Shown here: one piece after another, positions 8,003-15,900 of the stretch
Layout of the letters: every line of letters starts with the position of its first letter
Position numbering within the stretch: position 1 is the first letter of the stretch
IMG/VR virus record: IMGVR_UViG_3300020214_002617
Location: 1-32,067 of that record
Origin: a virus
Strand: one strand, 5' to 3'
Length of the DNA: 32,067 nucleotides
Notes under the pieces: model-generated
What the model was told of the DNA's origin: nothing
The model's database searches: none
The model's input: the letters and a program-made list of their open reading frames with translations, nothing else
Translations under genes and position numbers: made by a program

Positions 8003-8698
8003 TTAGATCTTGATAATGTAATTCAAGACTATAGTAGGTTGCACTGTCTGGTAGGCGGTGTCGGAGCCGGTAGAAGATGTGTTAATGTTTTCTGTTACTG
8101 TTGCTCTATTACCTACAGTGACATTATCTGTGTTGCCATAAGTAGCGGTATTATGGTTCCGGCTAGTAAATGATATTACGGTTCCGGCAACAGGAATATA
8201 AGTTGCTGTGTTATTTTGACTAACCCAGTCGTTAGACGATATGAACCCTAAAGAAGCAGTGTTTCCATTACAGGACCCTATCAAAGCTACAATATTACCT
8301 TTGCCATGATCATGAGTACTATTGGCAAATGTTGTTGTTCCTGTTAGCCCTCCTGTTCTACTATGGCTATGAGAAGGGAGTTGCGAAGTAGTGAGAGAGG
8401 TGGATTGTACACCGCCAGTGGTGGCTATATTTCTTGCGTTGATTCCAGAAGATGCGGTAGTTAGCCTGTCAGCAAAACCTCCACTATTGGTGTCTTTGCC
8501 GGCCGAGACTCTTCCTCTCATATCAGGAACGTTGAATGAATTTCCATCTGTAGAGCCGTAAAGAACTCCTACAGTTTGAAATAATTCTGGATAACTTGAT
8601 CTAGCATAAGAGGTTCCGTCACATAGAAGCCAGCCGATTGGTGCTGTTTCTCCAGCAAAGGCTATAACGGTTCCTGGTGGAAATGGAAGATAAGTCAT
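8003..8698 (-). CDS. Tail collar domain protein
   Basis: This 231-residue protein is a textbook phage tail-collar protein (PF07484-type). The core runs PPGTVIAFAGETAPIGWLLC at 7-26, then DGTSYARSSYPELFQTVG, then NVPDMRGRVSAG at 56-67. HxH motifs at 110-112 (SHSHS) and 129-131 (HDH) suggest metal binding in the tip. The segment between about 115 and 210 is G/S/T/N-rich and probably forms the variable tip. The protein ends NYIIKI, as do the other two classical collars here. Its ATG has an AGGAG site and it lies 8 bases after 8707-9054. It probably contributes a short tail fibre or adhesin at the baseplate. Confidence 0.88.
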   Translation of the reverse strand: MTYLPFPPGTVIAFAGETAPIGWLLCDGTSYARSSYPELFQTVGVLYGSTDGNSFNVPDMRGRVSAGKDTNSGGFADRLTTASSGINARNIATTGGVQSTSLTTSQLPSHSHSRTGGLTGTTTFANSTHDHGKGNIVALIGSCNGNTASLGFISSNDWVSQNNTATYIPVAGTVISFTSRNHNTATYGNTDNVTVGNRATVTENINTSSTGSDTAYQTVQPTIVLNYIIKI

Positions 8699-8706
8699 AT
8701 ATTCTC

Positions 8707-9054
8707 CTATGTTATAAACCAGTTTGTACCATCAGAGATAAAAGTAGCTGCTTGGTAATTAGAGGAAAACAAGAAACTTACTAAGCCATCTATAGTTCCA
8801 GATGAGGTATTTATAAAAACGGAATAGTTACCTACTCTTTTTACAATTATGGTTTGGCCAACTACTGGAGTTGGTAAGGTTAAAGTGATTGCCTGACTTG
8901 TTGGTGTAGCAACAACAAAGGAATCATTTTGCGATAAAGAGCTTGTGATCGAGATCACTCTCACATTTTGAATAAGTCCATTTTTAATACCTATGGAGCT
9001 ATTTGCGTGAATTGCTAATCCAGTTTGATTTGAGCCTAAAAGTCGAGTTGCCAT
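8707..9054 (-). CDS. Small beta-rich virion/fibre protein with shared N-terminal tag
   Basis: The product has 115 residues. Residues 1-16 (MATRLLGSNQTGLAIH) match the start of 7156-7914, so both probably dock on the same partner. Residues about 30-115 form a beta module with TSQAITLTLPTPVVGQTIIV, then SSGTIDG, ending in SDGTNWFIT. The same module ends 11448-12479 and 12930-16064. It is a common fibre module in phages, reading LP...G....k....t..I.G....l..dG.W. The ATG has an AGAGGAT site and the conserved leader block upstream. It is the gene nearest the divergent AAA+ gene, so its promoter is probably in 9055-9158. Confidence 0.7.
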   Translation of the reverse strand: MATRLLGSNQTGLAIHANSSIGIKNGLIQNVRVISITSSLSQNDSFVVATPTSQAITLTLPTPVVGQTIIVKRVGNYSVFINTSSGTIDGLVSFLFSSNYQAATFISDGTNWFIT

Positions 9055-9100
9055 ATTTCATATCCTCTTGTAAAGATAAAAAAATCAATCGATAACGTTG
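9055..9100 (-). promoter_or_regulatory. Conserved 5' leader block, copy 2
   Basis: CAACGTTATCGATTGATTT lies 46 bases upstream of the ATG at 9054, matching the block at 7942-7960 in sequence and spacing. Here it is flanked by A/T runs that form an inverted repeat (9080-9106). Unlike copy 1, no convincing -35 hexamer lies 17 bases upstream. The block itself, rather than a sigma70 -10 box, may therefore be the conserved signal. Confidence 0.55.
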
Positions 9101-9106
9101 ATTTTT
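9080..9106. repeat. 9-bp inverted repeat in the divergent intergenic region
   Basis: AAAAATCAA (9080-9088) and TTGATTTTT (9098-9106) flank a 9-base loop between the divergent genes 8707-9054 and 9159-10187. The position between two divergent starts favours an operator or bidirectional control site. A terminator is less likely, because the stem is very AT-rich and no gene ends here. TTGATT on the plus strand (9098-9103) followed after 18 bases by TATTAC could be a weak promoter for the ATPase gene. Confidence 0.45.
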
Positions 9107-9158
9107 ATTAGTGTGACGTGATATTACTGTATGTGATTTTATGCAGGGAGATCTCTAA

Positions 9159-10187
9159 ATGGATAAAGAAACATTAATCTATACCGATTTTGAGGTTGTA
9201 GATAAGCTTCCCTTATCTAAGGGAACGAAACTTACGTTAAGTAAACATGAAAATTATCAGATTATGCATGGTCCTGAAGGACCAGAATTAGTAATCACTA
9301 AATTTGAAACTAAATCTCCAGCGCTAGAAATCCTAGATCCTGAAGAAGAGAATCTTAAGGAAATTGAAAAAACTGAAAAAAACGAGGAACTCAAAGAGGC
9401 GCGCGAATTTCGAAAAAAATGGCAGATTAAGCCGGGGCAGTGGTTACTTCATAATGAAAAAGGGCTACTTGCTCTTCAGCAGGAAGAAGAGCTTTATTTT
9501 GAAACTAGGACTAGTAAGAAGTTGTTGCAAATTTTAAGATCTTTTTTTAAAAATCACCATAAAATGCTTAAATATAAAAGACTAAAAAGATCATATCTAC
9601 TTCACTCACCTCCTGGTATGGGCAAGAGTGCTTTGTTGAGGTATTTTTCGCGAGAAGCTCTTAAGGTAGAAGGAACCAGTATCGTTAAAGTTTCTGGAGA
9701 TCTTGATTTTAATATACTTCAGCACATATTTTTGATGGAGTATCATAAAGATACTAAATTTATTATCTTAATAATCGAAGATTTTGGTAAAAAAGATTGG
9801 TCTCAAAATCAACATCTTTATAACCCAAGCTGTCTAAATTTCTTAGATGGAAACGTGCAATTATTTAGAGTTCCTACCTTAATCCTGACCACTACTAATT
9901 TTGCCAAAGAACTTGGATATCAATTAACCAATAGACCAGGACGATTTAGTCAAATTATTAGGGTCTTACCTCCTACAGATGAAGAGGTTTTTGAGTTGGC
10001 AGAGAGCTATCTCCAAAGACCTCTAGATCAAAGCGAAAAAACCGCGTTTGCGGGAAAGCCTTTTTCTCCAGATTATTGTTTAGAGGCGATTGTTAGGGCA
10101 GAGTTAGAAGAAGTCTCAATTGCAGTGGCTGTTGATGAGATTTTAAAAGAAAGAGAGGGAATTGTTGAGTGGGATAAGGTTGAATAG
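9159..10187 (+). CDS. BCS1-like AAA+ ATPase
   Basis: This 342-residue ATPase is the only rightward gene in the window. It has an N-terminal beta-like segment (1-55), a charged linker (60-90) and an AAA+ core (about 110-290). Walker A is SPPGMGKSALL (150-160), with S in place of the usual first G. Walker B is IILIIEDFG (202-210), with the E-D order seen in BCS1-type AAA proteins. Sensor 1 is TTTN (244-247), and RPGR (259-262) supplies the likely arginine finger, followed by a helical lid. A GGGAG ribosome site lies 8 bases before the ATG. BCS1-like ATPases act as protein translocases or remodelling machines; here the substrate is unknown. Possible roles are fibre assembly or an early host-directed function. 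It meets the next gene stop to stop with one base between. Confidence 0.85.
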   Translation: MDKETLIYTDFEVVDKLPLSKGTKLTLSKHENYQIMHGPEGPELVITKFETKSPALEILDPEEENLKEIEKTEKNEELKEAREFRKKWQIKPGQWLLHNEKGLLALQQEEELYFETRTSKKLLQILRSFFKNHHKMLKYKRLKRSYLLHSPPGMGKSALLRYFSREALKVEGTSIVKVSGDLDFNILQHIFLMEYHKDTKFIILIIEDFGKKDWSQNQHLYNPSCLNFLDGNVQLFRVPTLILTTTNFAKELGYQLTNRPGRFSQIIRVLPPTDEEVFELAESYLQRPLDQSEKTAFAGKPFSPDYCLEAIVRAELEEVSIAVAVDEILKEREGIVEWDKVE

Positions 10188-10188
10188 T

Positions 10189-10743
10189 TCATATTTTTAT
10201 GATGTAATTTACGCCTCTATTGTGTGGACGAGTTTCGTTATCTCCGCTTAGAGTTGCAGTATGTCCATGCGATGAAGATGGAATACTTACGTCTCCCCAG
10301 TTGTAAAAGTTTGCATCTATCCATCTATCGTCAGCTACTATCTTCATACCTCCGGAGGCGTTACTTCCACTTGGACGCATAATAGCTGAAGCGGCGACGC
10401 TATTGGCAGCAATAGATGATGATAGTCCGTTCTTAGCAGTTTTATTAGTTTGCCACCCACCTAAAGTCGTTACATCGCCGCCTAAGCTAGGGTGTGGTGT
10501 ACCAGTTCCTCTAAGAAAAGAAGCTCTATAATCTGGTATTCTAAACTGACTTGCAGAGGGAGCAGTCCAATTTGCATTAGTAGTAGGATTAAATTGAGTA
10601 TTGTAGGTAGTAGATAGAGTTTGAAATAATTCTGGATAATCGGCTTGATTATAAGCAGTGCCATCGCATAGGAGCCAGCCACTGGGTGGAGTGCTTCCAG
10701 CAAATGCAATAACAGTTCCTGATGGAAAGAAAAGAAAGGCCAA
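10189..10743 (-). CDS. Tail collar domain protein (short paralogue)
   Basis: This 184-residue collar protein has FPSGTVIAFAGSTPPSGWLL (6-25), CDGTAYNQADYPELFQTLST, and FRIPDYRASFLRGTG (67-81). It is a clear paralogue of 10752-11447: both have a TTYN-Q-NPTTN-NW insert, the TLGGWQT-KTAKNGL block and the ending GDNETRP..GVNYIIKI. The tip region is about 45 residues shorter and retains one HxH (159-161). The start is TTG at 10743, chosen because AGGAG lies 5 bases upstream and the collar core begins at residue 6. It lies 8 bases after its paralogue. Its stop is one base from the end of the convergent ATPase gene. Confidence 0.85.
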   Translation of the reverse strand: MAFLFFPSGTVIAFAGSTPPSGWLLCDGTAYNQADYPELFQTLSTTYNTQFNPTTNANWTAPSASQFRIPDYRASFLRGTGTPHPSLGGDVTTLGGWQTNKTAKNGLSSSIAANSVAASAIMRPSGSNASGGMKIVADDRWIDANFYNWGDVSIPSSSHGHTATLSGDNETRPHNRGVNYIIKI

Positions 10744-10751
10744 ACTAACTC

Positions 10752-11447
10752 CTATATTTTAATAATATAATTTACACCTTTGTTAACTGGACGAGTCTCA
10801 TTGTCACCTGTAAGGGTTTGCGCTGGTGTAGTACCAGAAGCAGTAAATGTTGCGCCGCCAAAGGACCAGCTATGTGCATGAGAGGGATCTGAGCTGCCAG
10901 TGCCACCATGAGTATGATTTCCAACAGAGCTAGTGTTAGCGGTAGTGTTAGTATTATCTAATGCTCCAAAACTTCCAGCACTAACGGCATAAGAGTTACC
11001 TTTATAGGTAAAAGTATGGTAGTGCCCTCCATCACCTCCAATGGTATGTGAGTGATTAACAGAGGTGCTGGAAGTGCCGCCATCCATTTGATTTTTAGCA
11101 CCACTAACGGATGTAGTGCTTGACGATGATGCTAGTCCGTTTTTAGCTGTTTTATGAGTTTGCCAACCACCGAGAGTTGTAGTATCTCCACCGGAAGCAG
11201 TGCCTATACCTCTAAGAAAGCTACCTCTATAGTCAGGAACTCTAAACTTTCCTGCTGAAGGAGCGGGCCAATTTGTATTAGTTGTAGGATTTATTTGGAT
11301 ATTATAAGTTGTACTAATGGCATTATACAGCGCAGAGTATGTTGTTTGATCGTAGTCTGAGCCATCACATAATAACCAACCATCTGGCGCAGTTGAGCCT
11401 GCATAAGGTAAAATAACTCCAGGTGGACAAAATCCTAAATAACTCAC
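10752..11447 (-). CDS. Tail collar domain protein with four HxH motifs
   Basis: The protein has 231 residues. The core is PPGVILPYAGSTAPDGWLLC (8-27), then DGSDYDQTTYSALYNAIST and FRVPDYRGSFLRGIG (68-82). The tip carries HxH at 132-134, 142-144, 178-180 and 190-192, consistent with a histidine-coordinated metal needle as in T4 gp37 (by analogy). It ends ETRPVNKGVNYIIKI. The start is GTG at 11447, immediately after the TAA of 11448-12479, with GGGAG about 9 bases upstream. The tip differs most from the paralogue 10189-10743, as expected for receptor-specificity determinants. Confidence 0.87.
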   Translation of the reverse strand: MSYLGFCPPGVILPYAGSTAPDGWLLCDGSDYDQTTYSALYNAISTTYNIQINPTTNTNWPAPSAGKFRVPDYRGSFLRGIGTASGGDTTTLGGWQTHKTAKNGLASSSSTTSVSGAKNQMDGGTSSTSVNHSHTIGGDGGHYHTFTYKGNSYAVSAGSFGALDNTNTTANTSSVGNHTHGGTGSSDPSHAHSWSFGGATFTASGTTPAQTLTGDNETRPVNKGVNYIIKI

Positions 11448-12479
11448 TTAGAAGATCTCCCAGTTGGATCCATTGCTAATTACCTGCAGTGAAGAAAACC
11501 TACTTAATGTAATTGAAGTAGCTCCATCTATAGTTTGTGAAGTTGTGGTATTTACTGTTAGTAGAATTCCTACATTCATGTTACTTTTAATTACATAAAT
11601 ACGACCAGCGATTCCGGTTGCTGATGGTAAGGTAATTGCGTAGGTAGTTGAGCCAGAGGCGGAAACGTAATAATCAGTGTTAGATAATGTAATTGGGCTA
11701 GTTGCTGCACGATAAGCCTGAGTGATGCCAGCATTATTAAAAGTAGATAATGAACTCAAAGACCATCTAGTTCCGTCCCAACTAAGCTCAACCCAACCCC
11801 TTCTTACGTCACAAACTAAAGATTCATTAGCGGCAAGATTATCTATAGTATCACCTGAAGCCGGAATAATTGTTAATGGATTAACATGCCAAGACTCTCT
11901 TGTATCTGAAAAACGTATAATTCGACCTAAAGCTCCGGCTGGCAGCGTTGCAGTAATTCCAGTAGTCGAGGTATTAGTTAAGTAATGAACACCAAAGCTA
12001 GCGGTAAAACTAGCTGAAACGGCTTGAGTTGCTAGTCCACCATCTAACCACTGAAGATTGCCGGAGCCATCACTTCTTAGAGAGCTATAACCATCTCCAT
12101 CATTGCTAGGTAAAGTTAATGTGTAAGATGAGGATACATTAGGTATTGTAATTGTTACAGTCTTACTTGGATCGGCTGCGGTTTTTATTACAAAAGAACC
12201 TCCGGCAAAAGCAGGAGTAGAAAGAGTTTTATTTGTTAGTGTTTGATTACTACTACCATCTACTACAAAATTCCAGTTTGTAGTAGAACCACTGTCTTGT
12301 TTTATGTATAATACTCCAGTGCCTCCACCAGTGTATAGGTAAAGGGAACCTATTTGTGCCGATTGAGCGATAGAAGTAGGATCTACAGAGCTCGCTGCGA
12401 CAGATGCAATACCATTTAAGTTAATAACATTTTTAAGTGTTTTAACTCGGGTGCCGTCAAATATTACTGCGCTGCCCAT
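11448..12479 (-). CDS. Tail fibre-like protein with two beta modules
   Basis: This 343-residue protein has an N-terminal part containing GTRVKTLKN and VVDGSSNQTLTNKTLSTPAF. The NQTLTNKTL signature is very common in phage tail fibres. Two copies of a beta module follow. The first, about 150-240, includes TATLPAGALGRIIRFSD, SGDTIDN and SWDGTRWSL. The second, 270-343, includes YAITLPSATGIAGRIYVIK, SQTIDG and SNGSNWEIF. The second also ends 12930-16064 and makes up most of 8707-9054. ATG at 12479 has AGGAG 5 bases upstream. It is likely an adhesin or fibre tip carried on the same structure as its neighbours. Confidence 0.75.
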   Translation of the reverse strand: MGSAVIFDGTRVKTLKNVINLNGIASVAASSVDPTSIAQSAQIGSLYLYTGGGTGVLYIKQDSGSTTNWNFVVDGSSNQTLTNKTLSTPAFAGGSFVIKTAADPSKTVTITIPNVSSSYTLTLPSNDGDGYSSLRSDGSGNLQWLDGGLATQAVSASFTASFGVHYLTNTSTTGITATLPAGALGRIIRFSDTRESWHVNPLTIIPASGDTIDNLAANESLVCDVRRGWVELSWDGTRWSLSSLSTFNNAGITQAYRAATSPITLSNTDYYVSASGSTTYAITLPSATGIAGRIYVIKSNMNVGILLTVNTTTSQTIDGATSITLSRFSSLQVISNGSNWEIF

Positions 12480-12487
12480 GCTTTCTC

Positions 12488-12919
12488 CTAATCGTAAAAG
12501 TTACAACAAAACTCAGCGCCGGCACTAGGTGCCACAAGAGGTTGTGTCCATAATTGAGTGCCAGAAGCAATAAACACTGGTATAAATCCATTGCCGCCTG
12601 GAAGATTTAGTAAGAGATCTGATTGATTTGAGGAGCTACCAGTTGCGATTCTGCTAGTATTACCTGTTGAATCGAAGATTTCGATATTATTGGCTGTAGC
12701 AGCGGTACTTGTTGCAGTTCCTGCTCCACCGGTAGCGTATAGTGGTAGCCAGCTGCCTGGATAAAAAGTTACTGTTGTTCCAGTTCCTCCGGTTTGACCG
12801 TTGCCATATCCTGAATCATAATAAATAGTAGCATTATTAGTAGGATTTGCATTATTTACTACAATTCTTATGGTATTTAAAGTTTTATTTCTTCCTCGTG
12901 GATAACCAAAAAATGTCAT
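12488..12919 (-). CDS. Small beta-rich fibre or decoration protein
   Basis: This 143-residue protein is rich in G, T, S, N and aromatic residues, and has no membrane segment. It begins MTFFGYPRGRNKTLNTIRIV, contains YYDSGYGNGQTGGTGTTVTF and PGSWLPLYATGGAGTATST, and ends with two adjacent cysteines in EFCCNFYD. I do not recognise a family. Composition and position, between the giant fibre gene (10 bases) and 11448-12479 (8 bases), suggest a structural partner such as a fibre cap or decoration. A GAGGAT site precedes the ATG. Confidence 0.65.
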   Translation of the reverse strand: MTFFGYPRGRNKTLNTIRIVVNNANPTNNATIYYDSGYGNGQTGGTGTTVTFYPGSWLPLYATGGAGTATSTAATANNIEIFDSTGNTSRIATGSSSNQSDLLLNLPGGNGFIPVFIASGTQLWTQPLVAPSAGAEFCCNFYD

Positions 12920-12929
12920 ATAATCCTCA

Positions 12930-15900
12930 CTAGATAATCATCCACGAACCAGATCCACTAGAGACTAGTGTAACTGATGCGTATGGAGCAAAATTTAATA
13001 TAAGTTGAGATGCTCCATCTATGGTATCGCTACCACTTGGAGTAATAATAATATTCTTATTCAAGGTAGCACAAGCACCACCTGCATCTTTAATGATCAC
13101 TACCATTCCTGACATTGGAGATGAAGGTAAAGTTGCAGTAACAGAAGATGGCGCACTGGTGGTGTCAAAGCGAACTATATAATCAGAAAGTTGTACAGCA
13201 TAACTAGTTGTATGAACTGTCCCAATCTTAACTACTCGAGTTGTTGTCTCTAAAATACCAGTTGTTTTGACGCGTGTTGTGGTTTGTCCTATATTTACAA
13301 TATCAGCTCTTTGAGTTCCAATATTTAAAATATGTCTTGCTGTAATCGTTCCACTTCCTGATGTTGAAAAGTTAACGGGAAGACCACCTTGCGTTAAGGA
13401 TACTTGAAAGGTTGGAAGCGGGGTAGAGACAGGATTTATTACATAATAAATTGTGCCAGCAACAATACCAGTGGGTAGTGTTCCGGTGGAGTCAAAGGTT
13501 ATAGTAGAATTAACCGGAGGATTAAGTGTTGACACTGATTGGAAGGTGTCGGCAGTAGGATTAGGTAGCACTTCTACATAATTTGCATCGAGCCTAGAAG
13601 TTAGAGCTTGATGCATAGCAGCTGTATCTGCTACGGCTAGATCTTTTCGTACTATTACCGAGCTGCTGGAGCTGCCAATATAAACTGGATAGTTCCCTGT
13701 ACTTGCTCCAATGGATAATACATGTGGTTCAGGAGTATCAAAGCCTGTACCATATACAGTACCTTTAGCAAAAATATCTTTCCAGCCATAACTTAAACTA
13801 CCTAAATTAAGAGTGTCATTAGTTCCTGGAGAAAGATGAGTATTAACAGCGGTAGATGATAGGTTACTAAGAGCTCTATTTGCTAAGTAGCCTGAGTCCG
13901 ATACTAGCTGATCTAGTGCGTATTTTAAAGTAGAGGTATTACTTAATTGCCAACCAGAGCCCGCTAGTTGTATAATTGCACTATGTGCACTAGTTACATT
14001 GGGAAATTGTGAACTTGTGAATCCTATGAATTGAGCTTGGTGACTAGCTTCAGAAGGCATATTAGGAGACAGACCGGTATTTATATTCTGATCTAGAACA
14101 TGGCGATTGAATTGAGTATTAAATACGTTAAAGTTTATGCCGTTGATGTAATCCAGATTATTAATTATTGGAGTATTTAAAGTACCAGGAATTGTAATGA
14201 TACCGGTTGGAGAGCCGAAAGTAACGTCATCTTGAAAAGTGATAGTTCCTTTTACTAGAATGGTATCTACATCTACATTTAAAGTGCCAGTGCCAGTTCC
14301 TAATTGAATTGCAGAACCCTGAACAGTAAGATTTTGTTGGATTATAGTAGAACCGGACGAGATTACATTACCTAACCTACTGACTTCAAAAAGAATGCTA
14401 CCAGAAGGGTCTTTAACGATAAGAGGATCAAGAACACTAGAATGCTCACTATCTACCATCTCTATAACTAATGCTGCAGGATCTATAGGTCCTTTTACGG
14501 TTAGTTTTCCATCAAGAGACAGGTTGCCGTTTACATCAAAAGAAGCACCACCATGATTTGCAATCTCAGGATCGTAAGTATTACCTTGATAGCCGCCATT
14601 AAGGGTTAGCAGGCCGGATATCGTAGTATTGCCAGCAATTGTGGCATTTCCACCAATAATTGCAGCAGAGGCGGATAAGCTGCCGTAAGTAGATAGATTA
14701 GCGTCAAAATGACCGGAAGAGGTAAAAGTTGCGGCAGAAGTAACGAGTAGAGTTCCGTATAGAGATGTTGGTTTATTTAGGAGTGCCGTACCTACTGTTA
14801 GGTCCCCACCTATTGTAGTATTGCTACTTACTGTTAGTGTACTATTTATTTGTGTTGTATCATCGACAAGTAGTCCACCAAATACTTGGGTTGAAAGGGC
14901 ATGAATATCAAAGGTTCCTGAACCACCAGGTTGACCAAAGATGAAATTATTACTAGTGCTACCGGCTCCTAGATATGTGTTACCAGAAACCCAAAAATCA
15001 GAGTAAAAATGAGTGTAACCAGAGCCATTGCCGACGTAAGCATCTATATCACCAACTTCTATTGTTAGAGTTTTAGTGCTACTTTGACCAAGTCTTATGT
15101 TTCCTGTAGTAGTAAGGTCACCTTGAGTAGTTAGACTCCCACCAACTGTGGTGTTACCAGTGATCGATAAATTGTCTTCAGATCCGTTACCTAAACTGGA
15201 TAGACCAGAAACATTAAGTGTACCTCCAACCTGTAAATTTCCTGAAAAACTACTGGTTGTATAATTAAATGCTGCGCTACCTGTAGCATTACCTAATGTG
15301 GCATCAGGACCTAAAGCTGTTATATTCCCTGTAGCCGAAATTGGACCGGTGATGGTTGTTGGTCCCTTAACTAGTAAATAGTCTAGAGTAGGATCGTTAC
15401 CTAACTGAGTATAGCCATCTACGACTAGGTTGTTGGCTACTTTTTCGGTACCAGCAAGGATTTCGTCGCCAAGGATTTCAATATTATTAAACTTAGCATT
15501 ACCTTGCTCATCTATCCATGATACAAGGGCACCATCTTTGTTGTAAATCTCAACTTGTCGAAGACCAGAATCTCCTGGACCTCCGCGAGCTACAAATTTG
15601 GGCCCGTTAAATACAACGCCAGAGTCGAAGGTTTTGTTGTAAAGATGTTGCTGATTTAATGTACCAACAACTTGACCTTGAACGCCGTGAACTACGTATC
15701 CATCGGCGTCAACACCGTTAGCTGAAATGCGATGGGCAATTAGTTGCTCGAATAGGGAGTCTATTCTGCTTCCGTTGAGATCGTAATTGCCTTGAGTGGC
15801 ATTTACACCAACTTGGTCAGTTAGAAGTTTAACAACACTATCTAATCTCGATAAAGCTTGAGTAATATTATCTAAGCTTTGAATATAATTGAGACTGCTG

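Noticed and set aside
9159-10187. AAA+ ATPase as evidence for an extracellular contractile injection system
   Set aside because: Such systems carry an AAA+ gene, but no sheath, tube, spike or baseplate gene is seen here. The fibre and collar content fits a phage better.
10189-11447. Diversity-generating retroelement acting on the collar genes
   Set aside because: No reverse transcriptase and no near-identical template copy with A-specific changes is present in the window. The paralogues differ in many ways, as in ordinary divergence.
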